A DNA stretch of 64,000 nt. It comes from AC-32 sp963716865. GTDB lineage: Bacteria > Actinomycetota > Thermoleophilia > Gaiellales > Gaiellaceae. The first letter of the stretch is position 1, and each line of letters starts with the position of its first letter. Both the position numbers and the translations under genes were made by a program. The notes beneath the pieces are model-generated. The model was not told the origin of the DNA. It made no database searches and saw only the letters and a program-made list of their open reading frames with translations. Below are positions 16,126 through 25,080 of this stretch, one piece after another. The stretch is taken from positions 124,001 through 188,000 of the forward strand of contig CAVQUF010000002.1 in the NCBI GenBank assembly GCA_963716865.1. Reading direction: 5' to 3'.

Positions 16126-17066
16126 GAGAGGTCGAGCCGGCCGGCTGGGACGACCTGCTGGAGGAGCTGGGCCTCGGGGACGCGTACTTCCGCCGGGCAT
16201 ACGTCGAGAGCTCATGCGTGCTCGAGCCGGGCCGGCCACTCCTGCTGGAGCACGAGGGCACCGTCTTCGCGGCGATCGAGCGCGAGGAGCCCCTCGACCT
16301 AGTGACTCCGTACGGCTACGGCGGCCCGATCGGCGGAGACGCGGCCGCGTTCTGGCCGGCGTACGAGGCGTGGTGCGGCGAACGGGGCGTGGTGAGTACA
16401 TTCATCCGTTTCCACCCTCTGTACGAGAACCACCGCCGAGCGCCGATCCGAGTCGAGTCGCTGGCGCCGACGGTCGGCTGGCGGCTTGGCGCGGAGGACC
16501 TGCTCGCGGGCATCCACTGGAAGCACCGCAACAACGTCCGCAAGGCAGAGGCGGCGGGTGTGGCCGTCAGGGCGGAGGAGGGGCTGGGCGACTTCGTCCC
16601 ACTGTACGAGAAGACCATGCGGCGCGCCGGCGCCTCGCCCTTCTACTTCTTTGCCGGCGCCTACTGGCAGGCGCTCGAGCGGCTGGGCGACGGCCTCGTA
16701 CGCTTCGACGCTCTGGTCGGAGACGAGCTGGTGGCAAGCGCGCTTTGCCTCGCCTCGCCACCGTGGCTCCACTACCACCTCGGCGGGACGGCCGAGGCTG
16801 GCCGTGCGACCGGCGCCACGACGTTCCTGCTCCTGGAGGCCGCGCGCTGGGCGCGGGAGCGAGGGTACGAGCGCTTCCACCTCGGCGGCGGCATCGGCGG
16901 GCAGCAAGACTCGCTGCACCACTTCAAGAGCCGCTTCGATCCCGAGGGGCTGCTCGAATTGGCGATCGGAAAAGCCGTCCACGACGAGGACGCCTACCGC
17001 GAGCTGGCCGGCCCCGGCGCGGGCCTTGACGGGTTCTTCCCCGCCTACCGGGCTCCGGCAGGCTGA
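16122..17066 (+). CDS. FemAB/GNAT-type aminoacyl- or acyltransferase of the polysaccharide locus
   Basis: 314 residues. IHWKHRNNVRKAEAAGVAV in the middle is the characteristic helix of FemAB-related proteins. LVGDELVASALCLA and YHLGGTAEAG followed by GATTFLLLEAARWARERGYERFHLGGG form the second GNAT-like fold. Relatives transfer amino acids from aminoacyl-tRNA to peptidoglycan bridges, or occur next to exopolysaccharide genes with unknown acceptors. Three ATP-grasp genes lie in the same operon, so peptide or amino-acid modification of the glycan is an attractive guess. GTG overlaps the preceding stop; the 3' end overlaps the convergent TolB-like gene by 22 bp. Confidence 0.75.
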   Translation: MREVEPAGWDDLLEELGLGDAYFRRAYVESSCVLEPGRPLLLEHEGTVFAAIEREEPLDLVTPYGYGGPIGGDAAAFWPAYEAWCGERGVVSTFIRFHPLYENHRRAPIRVESLAPTVGWRLGAEDLLAGIHWKHRNNVRKAEAAGVAVRAEEGLGDFVPLYEKTMRRAGASPFYFFAGAYWQALERLGDGLVRFDALVGDELVASALCLASPPWLHYHLGGTAEAGRATGATTFLLLEAARWARERGYERFHLGGGIGGQQDSLHHFKSRFDPEGLLELAIGKAVHDEDAYRELAGPGAGLDGFFPAYRAPAG

Positions 17067-18124
17067 GGCTGCCAGCCGAAGATCTCCAGCCGCGCCGTGT
17101 CGAGGTCGACGGGCAAGGGGCGCGCGCCTCCGCCTCCGCCGCGGGCGACGTACACGGCCGCCGTCGAGGACGAGGCGAACGCGAGGTAGCGGCCGTTCGA
17201 GGACCACGCGAGCGAGTCGGCCGGCGCGGGTAGGTCGGCGGTGCGCTGGACTCCCCTGGGGTACAGGAAGCCGATCGCGCTGCCCCGGCCGTAGACCACC
17301 GTCCCGTCGCGCAGGAACTGGGCGTCGTGCACGAAGCCGAGACCGCGTTCCTTTTTCGCCGTCCAGAGGTAGGTCGGGTGCGAGAGCAGCGCGCCCGAGG
17401 ACTCGTACAGGATCCGGCCGCCGGGGCCCCACTGGATGCGTTCCCCGGAGCCGCCGGTCCCGAGCGACCGGACCTGGCCGCCCGACACAGGGACGGCCAG
17501 CAGCGTGAGCTCGGCGATCGGGTAGTCGAGCCCGGGGGCGAAGGCGAGCAGGCGGCCGTTCGGCGACCAGGCCAGCCCGTCCGCGTGCCGGACGACGAGC
17601 TGGGGGCTGCCGCCGGTGGCCGGGACGACGTACAGGTAGTTGTCGCTCTCGCGCCGTCGGGAGAGGAAGGCCACCTGCTTGCCGTCCGGGGACCACCGCG
17701 CGCCGAACTCGTCGCGGTCCTTCGTCGGCGTCAGATCGAGTGGCGGGCCGCCTCCGGCCGGGAAGCTCAGGACGTCGTCGCTTCTGCGCCGGCGGGCGGT
17801 CACGAGGACGTGCGTCCCGTCGGGCGACCACTCCGGCTGCTCGAGCGGGTCGACACCGCGGGCCAGCAGGCGGGCGGCCCCGCTCGCGGCGTTCACCACG
17901 TAGAGCCTGGCGGTGGAACCGGTCGCGACCGTGGCCAGGAAGGATCCACTGACCTGCACCGGAGGCCCGACCTGCGTCAGCGTGGTCGTCGTCTGCGCCT
18001 TGGTGATGCCGCTCGGCTGCGTCGCGGTGGACGCCGTCCGCGCCTGGGTCGGCGAGGTCGTGCCCGAGTCGCAACCCGCAGCGAGCACGACGACCAGCGC
18101 GACGAAGAGGGCCTGTCGAGCCAT
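17045..18124 (-). CDS. TolB-like beta-propeller lipoprotein
   Basis: 359 residues. A lipoprotein signal with lipobox LAAGC puts the acylated Cys at position 18. A Thr/Ser-rich linker (about 20-55) follows, then WD40/PD40 blades with repeated motifs EWSPDGTHVLVTA, RWSPDGKQVAFLS, AWSPNGRLLAFAP and AWSSNGRYLAFAS. Such proteins are membrane-anchored outside the cell and act as scaffolds or ligand binders. It lies antisense within the plus-strand polysaccharide block, and 63 bp separate it from the divergent GT2 gene. No enzyme motif is seen. Confidence 0.8.
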   Translation of the reverse strand: MARQALFVALVVVLAAGCDSGTTSPTQARTASTATQPSGITKAQTTTTLTQVGPPVQVSGSFLATVATGSTARLYVVNAASGAARLLARGVDPLEQPEWSPDGTHVLVTARRRRSDDVLSFPAGGGPPLDLTPTKDRDEFGARWSPDGKQVAFLSRRRESDNYLYVVPATGGSPQLVVRHADGLAWSPNGRLLAFAPGLDYPIAELTLLAVPVSGGQVRSLGTGGSGERIQWGPGGRILYESSGALLSHPTYLWTAKKERGLGFVHDAQFLRDGTVVYGRGSAIGFLYPRGVQRTADLPAPADSLAWSSNGRYLAFASSSTAAVYVARGGGGGARPLPVDLDTARLEIFGWQPQPAGAR

Positions 18125-18187
18125 CGTGGCCGCGACCCTACCGCGCTTGTCGGAGGATTGGCGGCGATCCTCTAGTACCGTGAACCC

Positions 18188-19300
18188 GTGATCCTGAAGG
18201 CGCTTTTCTGGGGCAGCCTGGGCGGGCTCGCATGGACGCACGTCGGCTACCCGCTCGCCGCGGCCGGCCTGCGACGGGTGCGCGGGCGCGAGATCGCGAA
18301 GGCCGACATCACGCCGAGCGTCACGCTGATCGTCCCCGCTCACGACGAGGAGGACGTGATCGGCCCGCGGGTCGAGAACCTGCTGGAGCTCGACTACCCG
18401 CAGGAGAAGCTCGAGCTCGTCGTCGCCTCGGACGGCTCGACCGACCGCACGGACGAGATCGTCGCCGCGCACGACGGCCGCGTGCGCCTCCTGCAGTGCG
18501 AGCGCGCCGGGAAGCTGCCGTCGATGAACCGCGCCGTGCGAGAGACCGAGAGCGAGATCGTCGCGTTCGGAGACGCGAACGCGACCTGGGCGCCCGACGC
18601 CCTGCGCAAGCTCGTTCGCAGCTTCGCCGACCCCGACGTCGCCTACGTCTGCGGCCAGGTGCGCTTCCAGCGGCAGGACGGCACGAACAAGGAAGGCCTC
18701 TACTGGCGCTACGAGCTGTGGCTGCGGGAGAGCGAGTCGGGCCTCGGCTCGATCACCGGCGGCAACGGCGCGATCTACGCGGTCCGGCGCTCGGACTACG
18801 TCGAGTGGCCGTTCGGGCACGACCTCGGCTTCCCGGCCCTGATGGTGCAGCGCGGCCGCCGCGCCGTCTACGAGCCCCAGGCGCTCGCGTTCGAGAAGCC
18901 CTCGCGCGACATCGAGGACGAGTACCGGCGCAAGGTGCGGATGCTGCCCTGGTCGTGGCGGCACCTGTTCGAGGCCGGAAGCATGCGCGGCGTCCCGCCG
19001 CTCTACCTCGCGGAGCTCGTCTCCCACCGCGTCCTCCGCTACGCGAGCGGCTTCCTCCACCTGGCGCTGCTGACGACGAGCGCCGCGCTCGCGCGCGAGG
19101 GGCTGGTGTACCAGGCGGCGCTCGCCGCCCAGGCCGGGTGGCTCGCGCTCGCCGCGGCCGGGAAGCTGCGCCTGAAGGTCCCGGGCGCGGGAATCGCCTA
19201 CTACTACCTGCTGATGAGCTGGGCGACGGTCGTCGCGCTGGGCCGCTACCTGCGCGAGGGCGCCCCGCTCATGTGGGAGAAAGCGGAGGGAACGCGCTAG
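18188..19300 (+). CDS. Membrane-bound family 2 glycosyltransferase
   Basis: 370 residues. An N-terminal membrane segment precedes VTLIVPAHDEEDVI, VVASDGSTDRTDEI, FGDANATWAPDALRKLV (DxN in place of DxD), GNGAIYAVRRSDY and EYRRKVRMLPWSWRHL, which resembles the Q/RxxRW acceptor motif. Two or three C-terminal helices follow. This is the architecture of N-glycosyltransferase/BcsA-like GT2 enzymes that build or extrude a glycan at the membrane. The start is GTG 18188; TAGTAC at 18173-18178 may be its -10. It is followed by the two propeller genes. Confidence 0.83.
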   Translation: MILKALFWGSLGGLAWTHVGYPLAAAGLRRVRGREIAKADITPSVTLIVPAHDEEDVIGPRVENLLELDYPQEKLELVVASDGSTDRTDEIVAAHDGRVRLLQCERAGKLPSMNRAVRETESEIVAFGDANATWAPDALRKLVRSFADPDVAYVCGQVRFQRQDGTNKEGLYWRYELWLRESESGLGSITGGNGAIYAVRRSDYVEWPFGHDLGFPALMVQRGRRAVYEPQALAFEKPSRDIEDEYRRKVRMLPWSWRHLFEAGSMRGVPPLYLAELVSHRVLRYASGFLHLALLTTSAALAREGLVYQAALAAQAGWLALAAAGKLRLKVPGAGIAYYYLLMSWATVVALGRYLREGAPLMWEKAEGTR

Positions 19301-19342
19301 CGCCGGCGAAGCAGCCGCAAGGACGTCTAGCCTGCCGTAGTT

Positions 19343-20755
19343 GTGCGTCGCCTCGGGGTCAGAGTGCTCGTCGTGCTGCCGCTGCTCGGTCTCGTGGCCG
19401 CCTGCGGCGAGAGCAAGCACGCGGATCCGCAGCTGCCGAAGAAAGCGGCTCCGGCCGTCCTGCGCCCGCCGGCCGTTCAGAAGCCGCGGCCCTCGTACGT
19501 CCGCGTCTTCGTGTTCGACGGAGACCTCGGCACGCCGGTCAGGGGCGCGCTCGTCCGCGTCATGGGCCGCCCCGGGCGAACCGACCGGATCGGGAAGGCG
19601 CGCATCCTGCTACCGCACCGGGGCCGGCTGCTGGTCACCGTGGGCAAGCGCGGGTACGACCGCTACCGCCAGCGGCTCAACTTCGTCAACCGCCCGCTGG
19701 TCGGCGTCCGCGTCTACCAGCAGAAGCTGCAGTGGACGATGTACGGCGCCACCCCGCAACGGGCGCAGGCGCATCCGTACATCCGCGTCCGCCCGCCGTT
19801 CAGGACGGTCTGGAGCCGCGCGGCTGGCGCCCTGCTCGAGTTCCCGGCCGTCGTTGACGACGGGGTCGCGTTCGTCTCGAACTACAAGGGCAGCGTCCGC
19901 GCCTACCTGATGCGCAGCGGCGCGACAGTCTGGCGCCGGGACATCGGTGGGATGATGGCGGCGTCGCCTGCGGTCTACGGCCGCGAGCTGGTCGTACACG
20001 GAATGGACGGGTACGTCTGGGTGCTGAACCGCTACAACGGGCGCGTGCTCTGGCACTACGCGGCCGGCTCGCCGATCGAGTCCTCGCCGCTGGTGGTGAA
20101 CGGCATCAACTACTTTGGCGACTGGGGCGGGACCGTCACAGCGCTCGACCTGCGCACGCACCGGGTGCGCTGGACTTACCGCTCCGGCTACAAGATCACC
20201 TCCAGCGCCTCCTTCTCGAACGGGACGGTCTACATCGGCGACTACGGCGGGCGGCTGCTGGCGCTGCGCGCCGGCAACGGGCAGCTCGGCTGGTCGGCCA
20301 GCGTCAACGGCCGGATCTACGGGACACCTGCGGTGGCGGGCGGCCGCGTCTTCGTGTCGTCGTCCACCGGCGGCTCGCTGACGGCGTTCTCGACCAGCGG
20401 CGGGCGGCTGTGGTCGCTGACCACGGACTCATACGTCTACTCGTCTCCGGCCGTCTGGAACGGCCGGGTCTACATCGGCTCCTACAACGGCGTCTTCTAC
20501 TGCCTCGCGGCCAAGAGCGGGGCTGCGCTGTGGCACTTCTCGACCGCGGGGGCGATCGGGGGGGCGCCGACGATCGTCGACGGGATCGCGTACTTCAGCA
20601 ACAGGCAGCACCGGATCTACGGCGTGAGCGCGCTCACCGGCAGGCAGGTGTTTCGCTTTCGCGACGGGGCCTTCGTGCCCGTCTCCGGGAACGGGCGACT
20701 TCTGCTCCTGCACGGGTTCTCGCGGCTCTACGCGGTCGAGCCCCGGCGCAGATGA
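19343..20755 (+). CDS. PQQ-type beta-propeller lipoprotein with N-terminal Ig-like domain
   Basis: 470 residues. The signal peptide ends in lipobox LVAAC (Cys 21). Residues about 50-110 (FDGDLGTPVRGALVRVMG, then TDRIGKARI and VGKRGYDRYRQ) look like a carboxypeptidase-regulatory-like Ig fold. The rest is a repeated propeller with blades ending in motifs such as VLWHYAAGSP, VRWTYRSGY, LGWSASVNG and ALWHFSTAG. The PQQ/methanol-dehydrogenase metal residues are not evident, so it is probably a binding scaffold like BamB rather than a quinoprotein. GTG start. It overlaps the next, paralogous propeller gene by ATGA. Confidence 0.8.
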   Translation: MRRLGVRVLVVLPLLGLVAACGESKHADPQLPKKAAPAVLRPPAVQKPRPSYVRVFVFDGDLGTPVRGALVRVMGRPGRTDRIGKARILLPHRGRLLVTVGKRGYDRYRQRLNFVNRPLVGVRVYQQKLQWTMYGATPQRAQAHPYIRVRPPFRTVWSRAAGALLEFPAVVDDGVAFVSNYKGSVRAYLMRSGATVWRRDIGGMMAASPAVYGRELVVHGMDGYVWVLNRYNGRVLWHYAAGSPIESSPLVVNGINYFGDWGGTVTALDLRTHRVRWTYRSGYKITSSASFSNGTVYIGDYGGRLLALRAGNGQLGWSASVNGRIYGTPAVAGGRVFVSSSTGGSLTAFSTSGGRLWSLTTDSYVYSSPAVWNGRVYIGSYNGVFYCLAAKSGAALWHFSTAGAIGGAPTIVDGIAYFSNRQHRIYGVSALTGRQVFRFRDGAFVPVSGNGRLLLLHGFSRLYAVEPRRR

Positions 20756-22005
20756 AGAAGCTCCTGCTCGGCGTGGCAGCGGCCCTTGCGCTCGTCCTCG
20801 CCGGCCTGGTCTCCTACGGGCTCTACCGCAAGCACCAGGGCCAGGACGTCCGCGGCTCCTCGTCGGTCGAGTTCGTCACGACGCAGGCGAAGCAGCCGGC
20901 CAAGCCGGCGAACAAGTTCGTCTGGCCCATGTACCGCTTCGACCCGTCGCGCGAGGCTGCGCCCGAGGGGATTCTCCGGACGGTCCGTCCGCCCTACCGG
21001 TCGGAGTGGTACTTCGGCGCGCGCGCCCTCGTCGAGTTCCCGCCCGCGATCGCCCACGCGCGTCTCTACGTGTCCAATGCGAACGGGGCCGTCTTCGCGC
21101 TGGACACGGCTCTGAGAGGGGCGATCTGGCGTTTCCAGACCGCGCGCTGCAGCGCGGCCACCCCGGCGGTCGCCGGGCACACCGTCTTCATGTCCTTCCT
21201 CAACAAGCCGCCCTGCAACGCCACGCGCTCGGGGCTCGACGGCCAGGTCGTGGCGCTCGACGCCGACACGGGAAAGGTCCGCTGGCGCGTGTCGATGGGC
21301 CCGACGGAGTCGTCGCCGCTCGTCGTGGGCGGACTCGTCTACGTGGGCGACTGGCGAGGGAGGGTCTACGCGCTCAGCACGAGGACGGGACGAACGGTCT
21401 GGGCCTACCAGACCGGCGACAAGGTCAAGGACGGGGTCGCGTACGCGGGCGGTCGCGTCTACTTCGGCTCCTACGACCACCACGTCTACGCGCTGACGGC
21501 ACGGACTGGGCGCCTCGTGTGGAAGGCGTCGGCCCAGGAACGGCTCGGCCCGCGTGGCACGTTCTACTCAACGCCCGCAGTCGCCTACGGCCGCGTCTAC
21601 ATCGGCGCGACCGACCACAAGGTCTACTCGTTCGGAGCGACGAGCGGCAAGCTGCGCTGGTCGCACGGGACCGGCGGCTACGTCTATGGCTCGCCCGCCG
21701 TGTGGCGGCGGCGCGTCTTCGTCGGCTCCTACGACGGCACGTTCTACTGCTTCGACGCCGCCACGGGAGAAATCCGCTGGAGCTTCAAGGCGAACGGGCC
21801 GATCTCCGGCTCGGCGGTCGTGATCAACGGGTTCGTGTACTTCTCCACTCTCAGCGGCCGCACGTACGCGCTCGACGCGAAGACCGGCAAGCCGGTCTGG
21901 TACTTCCGGCGCGGCAAGTACGCGGGGGTCGTCTCCGACGGCAAGCAGCTCTTCCTCGTTGGCTATGCGCGCGTCTTCGCCCTCGCGCCGCGAGGCCGTA
22001 GGTAG
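20752..22005 (+). CDS. PQQ-type beta-propeller protein with N-terminal membrane anchor
   Basis: 417 residues. A short positive N-terminus MKKLLLG precedes one transmembrane helix (residues 5-24) without a lipobox Cys. The extracytoplasmic propeller repeats DTGKVRWRVSMGPTESSPLVV, RTGRTVWAYQTGDKV, TSGKLRWSHGTGGYV and ATGEIRWSFKANGPI. FVWPMYRFDPSREAAP before the first blade parallels LQWTMYGATPQRAQAHP in its upstream neighbour, so the two are tandem duplicates with different anchors. Together with the Wzz-like gene that follows they may form an envelope assembly complex; this is inference from position. Confidence 0.8.
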   Translation: MKKLLLGVAAALALVLAGLVSYGLYRKHQGQDVRGSSSVEFVTTQAKQPAKPANKFVWPMYRFDPSREAAPEGILRTVRPPYRSEWYFGARALVEFPPAIAHARLYVSNANGAVFALDTALRGAIWRFQTARCSAATPAVAGHTVFMSFLNKPPCNATRSGLDGQVVALDADTGKVRWRVSMGPTESSPLVVGGLVYVGDWRGRVYALSTRTGRTVWAYQTGDKVKDGVAYAGGRVYFGSYDHHVYALTARTGRLVWKASAQERLGPRGTFYSTPAVAYGRVYIGATDHKVYSFGATSGKLRWSHGTGGYVYGSPAVWRRRVFVGSYDGTFYCFDAATGEIRWSFKANGPISGSAVVINGFVYFSTLSGRTYALDAKTGKPVWYFRRGKYAGVVSDGKQLFLVGYARVFALAPRGRR

Positions 22006-22018
22006 AGTCGCGCCGGCG

Positions 22019-22861
22019 ATGAGCACCTCGACGGAACCCCGCCCGGCCGAGCAGCAGCCGTCGGACCCGGACGCCGAGCGCGAGGTCGACCTCCACCGCT
22101 ACTGGAACGCGCTCCTGCTGCGCTGGTGGCTCCCGGCCGCAGGCCTCGTGGGCGGGATCGTGGTCGGGCTGCTCGTCTCGATCGGCGGCAGCCAGGTGTA
22201 CACGGCGAAGTCGACCGTCTACCTCGGGCAGCCGCTCTCGCCGACGGGCGCGGTGATCCTTCAGAGCGACGCCACCAACCCGTCCACGGTCCCTCAGATC
22301 ATCCACAGCGAGGCAGCGCTCCGGCAGGCGGCCCGCGCGGCGGGGATGCCGGTCTCCAAGCTCCGCGGCAACGTCACCTCGCGCCCGGTCTCCGGCGCGC
22401 TGACGAAGCTCGGCCAGACGCCGCTCGTGCTGATCACCGTTACCGGGAGCGCGCCGCGCCAGACACAGGTCGCGACGAACAAGCTCGCCCAGATCGTCAT
22501 TGCCCAGACGTCGACGTACGTGACGCAGCTGGTCGCGAGCCTCAACAGCCAGATCGACGGCTACACGCAATCGCTGGCAGCCATCGACCGCGCGTCGAGC
22601 GGGCTCTCGCCGACCGACAGGCTGATCGCCTCGATCCAGCGCGCCCAGATCGTCGATCAGCTGACCACCGCCAAGCAGCAGCTCGCGGTGGTGCAGGCGG
22701 TCATGAAGGGCAAGCAGGAGACCTTCGCCGTCGCGACCAAGACGACCGCGCGCAGCCGCCGCAACACCGTGATCGTGGCGGCCCTGATCGGGCTCCTGCT
22801 CGGGATCTTCGCCGCGCTCCTGTGGGAGCCTGTGGCCCGGGTCGTCCGCCGGAACGCATAA
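22019..22861 (+). CDS. Wzz/chain-length-determinant family protein
   Basis: 280 residues. HRYWNALLLRWWLPAAGLVGGIVVGLLVS is the N-terminal membrane helix preceded by the usual charged region. An extracytoplasmic helical domain of about 190 residues carries VYTAKSTVYLGQPL, a typical Wzz beta strand. The second helix VAALIGLLLGIFAALLW sits near the C-terminus. No Walker motifs are present, so it is the membrane half without an attached tyrosine kinase. Such proteins set polymer length together with Wzy. The ATG lies 14 bp after the propeller gene; the first 20 residues are Pro/Glu-rich and cytoplasmic. Confidence 0.82.
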   Translation: MSTSTEPRPAEQQPSDPDAEREVDLHRYWNALLLRWWLPAAGLVGGIVVGLLVSIGGSQVYTAKSTVYLGQPLSPTGAVILQSDATNPSTVPQIIHSEAALRQAARAAGMPVSKLRGNVTSRPVSGALTKLGQTPLVLITVTGSAPRQTQVATNKLAQIVIAQTSTYVTQLVASLNSQIDGYTQSLAAIDRASSGLSPTDRLIASIQRAQIVDQLTTAKQQLAVVQAVMKGKQETFAVATKTTARSRRNTVIVAALIGLLLGIFAALLWEPVARVVRRNA

Positions 22862-22870
22862 CCTCGGGCG
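22859..22870 (+). promoter_or_regulatory. TAACCT -10-like box, leaderless spacing
   Basis: TAACCT at 22859-22864 lies 6 nt before GTG 22871 and overlaps the stop codon of the Wzz-like gene. The spacing equals that of the tetR promoter. No clear -35 can be assigned. Confidence 0.35.
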
Positions 22871-23839
22871 GTGCTGGACGGCAAGCGGGTGGCCGTCGTC
22901 GTGCCCGCGCACGACGAAGAGAAGCTGATCGCGGAGACGATCCGCAGCATTCCCTACTTCGTGGATCGCATCTACGTGGTCGACGACGCCTCGCGCGACG
23001 ACACGGTCGCCCTGGCCCGCGCCCTCGACGACGAGCGGGTCGAGGTGATCGAGCACGAGCGCAACCTCGGCGTGGGCGCCGCGATCGTCACCGGCTACCG
23101 GCGCGCGCTCGAGGAGCGGATGGACGCCACCGCGGTGATGGCCGCGGACGCGCAGATGGACCCGGCCGACCTGGAGACGCTCATGCGCCCGGTCGCGCTC
23201 GGCGAGGTCGACTACGCGAAGGCGAACCGGCTCTTCACCGGCCAGGCCTGGGAGGTGATCCCGCGGTACCGCTACCTGGGGAACGCGCTGCTGAGCCTGT
23301 TCACGAAGATCGCCTCGGGGTACTGGCACGTCGCCGACTCGCAGTCGGGCTACACGGCGGTCTCGCTCGAGTACCTCGAGCTGCTCGACCTCCACCGGCT
23401 GTACCCACGCTACGGCTTCCCGAACGACATGCTCGTCCACCTCAACGTCTGGAACGCGCGCGTGCGCGACTACCCGTCACGGCCGATCTACGGCGTGGGC
23501 GAGCGCTCCGGGATCAGGCTGCGCAAGGTCGTGCCCTCGATCTCCTGGCTTTTGTTCAAGGCCTTCTGGTGGCGCATGTGGCAGAAGTACGTGATCCGGG
23601 ACTTCCACCCGCTCGTCTTCTTCTACGTGCTCGGCATCGTCATGCTCGGGCTCGGGCTGGGACTCGGGATCGCGGAGGTGGTTCTGCGCAGCCTCGGGAA
23701 CCCCATTACCGCCGCGAGTGTCGTCCTGGTCGCGCTCCTGCTGATCTTCGGCCTGCAGTTCTCGCTCTTCGCGATGTGGTTCGACATGGAGTCGAACCGC
23801 GACCTCGGCGGCCGCGGGCGGCGCCACACCGACCGCTAG
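22871..23839 (+). CDS. Family 2 glycosyltransferase, DPM1/polyisoprenyl-phosphate type
   Basis: 322 residues. VAVVVPAHDEEKLIAETI, VVDDASRDDTVALA, NLGVGAAIVTGYRRAL and VMAADAQMDP (DxD-equivalent DAQMD) are the hallmarks of dolichyl/polyprenyl-phosphate sugar transferases. Two C-terminal membrane helices (FFYVLGIVMLGLGLGLG and a second at about 275-295) anchor it. It probably makes a polyprenyl-phosphate-linked sugar donor for GT-C enzymes such as the one at 7386. The start is GTG 22871. The last 4 bp overlap the convergent asnA gene. Confidence 0.85.
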   Translation: MLDGKRVAVVVPAHDEEKLIAETIRSIPYFVDRIYVVDDASRDDTVALARALDDERVEVIEHERNLGVGAAIVTGYRRALEERMDATAVMAADAQMDPADLETLMRPVALGEVDYAKANRLFTGQAWEVIPRYRYLGNALLSLFTKIASGYWHVADSQSGYTAVSLEYLELLDLHRLYPRYGFPNDMLVHLNVWNARVRDYPSRPIYGVGERSGIRLRKVVPSISWLLFKAFWWRMWQKYVIRDFHPLVFFYVLGIVMLGLGLGLGIAEVVLRSLGNPITAASVVLVALLLIFGLQFSLFAMWFDMESNRDLGGRGRRHTDR

Positions 23840-25008
23840 TCGAGTACCGGGATGCTCCGGGCGGCGCACATCTCCTTGAGGATCTGCGGCCAGACGGCGA
23901 CGCTCACCTCACCCAGGTGGGCCTTGCGAAGCAGGAGCATCATCGTGCGCGACTGGCCGATCCCGGCGCCGATCGAGAGCGGGATCTCGTCGCGCAGGAT
24001 CGCCTGGTGGTACGGGAGCTCGAGGAAGTCGAGCTGGCCGGAGAGCTCGAGTTGCCTCACGAGGGACTCCTTGGTCACCCGGATCCCGCCCGACATCAGC
24101 TCGTGGCGTCGGCGCGTGACCGGGTTCCAGACGAGGATGTCGCCGTTCAGCCCGTGCATCGGGCGCCCGTCGGCCGAGACCGTCTCGGTCGACCAGTCGT
24201 CGTAGTCGGCGGCGCGAAGCTCGTGCGGGTAGCCGTCGGCGAGCGGCCAGCCGATCCCGTAGATGAAGATCGCCGGGTGCTCCTGGAGGATCTGCGTCTC
24301 GCGCTGCTTGCGTGGGAGGTCGGGGTACGCGGCGAGGATGTCCTCCGCGTGCAGGAACTCGAGCTCGCTCGGGAGCTCCGGATAGCGCGGGTCGGCGAGC
24401 GTCGGGCAGCGCTCGCGGAGGAACGAGTCGGCCTCCTTCAGCACCCTCCAGATCGCGCGCACGGTCTCGGTCAGGTAGCCGAGCGTGCGGTCATCGGCCG
24501 CGATCGCGCGCTCCCAGTCCCACTGATCGACGTAGGCGGAGTGGTCGTGGTCGAGGAAGTAGTCCTTGCGTACCGCGCGCATGTCGGTGAGCAGGCCCTC
24601 GCCGCGGCCCATCCCGAACTGGCGCAGGGCCATCCGCTTCCACTTCGTCGCCGCCTGGACGACCTCCGCGTCGAGCGGGTGCGCCTCCCGGTCGTTCGAG
24701 ATGTGGAATTGGACCGGCGTCCGTGAGCCGTCGCGGTCGAGATAGTCGTTGACGCCGCTGGCCGCGTCGACGATCAGCGGCACCTGCACCATCGTGAGAT
24801 TCAGCTCCTCGCAGAGCCGGTCCTCGATCAGTCGCTTTGCCGCGTAGAGCGCCTGCATCGTCTCCCTCGGCTCGAGCAGGGGCCGGTAGTCGGCCGGCAG
24901 GACTCGCTCGAGCTTGGCGTAGTCGCCGATGCCAGGGCCGGCGAGGTCGGCTTCCTTGGGGGAGATGCCCACGGCCCGATGCTGCTCGACCGACCGGGGG
25001 CGGAGCAT
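23836..25008 (-). CDS. asnA: Aspartate-ammonia ligase (asparagine synthetase A)
   Basis: 390 residues of the class II aminoacyl-tRNA-synthetase-like fold. LCEELNLTMVQVPLIVDAASGVNDYL, VVQAATKWKRMAL, LLTDMRAVRKDY and AIFIYGIGWPLADGYPHELRAADYDDW follow AsnA order, and IPLSIGAGIGQSRTMMLLL is motif 3. It makes asparagine from aspartate, ATP and ammonia in the cytoplasm. The protein is about 60 residues longer than the E. coli enzyme, mostly an N-terminal extension of about 45 residues, so the true start may lie downstream of ATG 25008. It is divergent from the M50 protease gene with 72 bp between. Confidence 0.85.
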   Translation of the reverse strand: MLRPRSVEQHRAVGISPKEADLAGPGIGDYAKLERVLPADYRPLLEPRETMQALYAAKRLIEDRLCEELNLTMVQVPLIVDAASGVNDYLDRDGSRTPVQFHISNDREAHPLDAEVVQAATKWKRMALRQFGMGRGEGLLTDMRAVRKDYFLDHDHSAYVDQWDWERAIAADDRTLGYLTETVRAIWRVLKEADSFLRERCPTLADPRYPELPSELEFLHAEDILAAYPDLPRKQRETQILQEHPAIFIYGIGWPLADGYPHELRAADYDDWSTETVSADGRPMHGLNGDILVWNPVTRRRHELMSGGIRVTKESLVRQLELSGQLDFLELPYHQAILRDEIPLSIGAGIGQSRTMMLLLRKAHLGEVSVAVWPQILKEMCAARSIPVLD

Positions 25009-25068
25009 CCGTGCAACTGCTGATCCCCGTTCGGGGAACTACGTGCCGTCGGTCGCACCGACTAGCGG

Positions 25069-25080
25069 CATGATGGACTC
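25069..25080 (+). promoter_or_regulatory. CATGAT -10-like box, leaderless spacing
   Basis: CATGAT at 25069-25074 lies 6 nt before GTG 25081. The intergenic region also holds a CCCCG/CGGGG palindrome (25026-25037) and CGGGGAACTAC (25032-25042), a word repeated upstream of the gene at 32517. Confidence 0.35.

Noticed and set aside
19343..22005. Quinoprotein alcohol dehydrogenase function for the two propellers
   Set aside because: The Ca/PQQ-binding residues and disulfide ring of such enzymes are not visible, and the proteins are shorter. A scaffold role is more likely.
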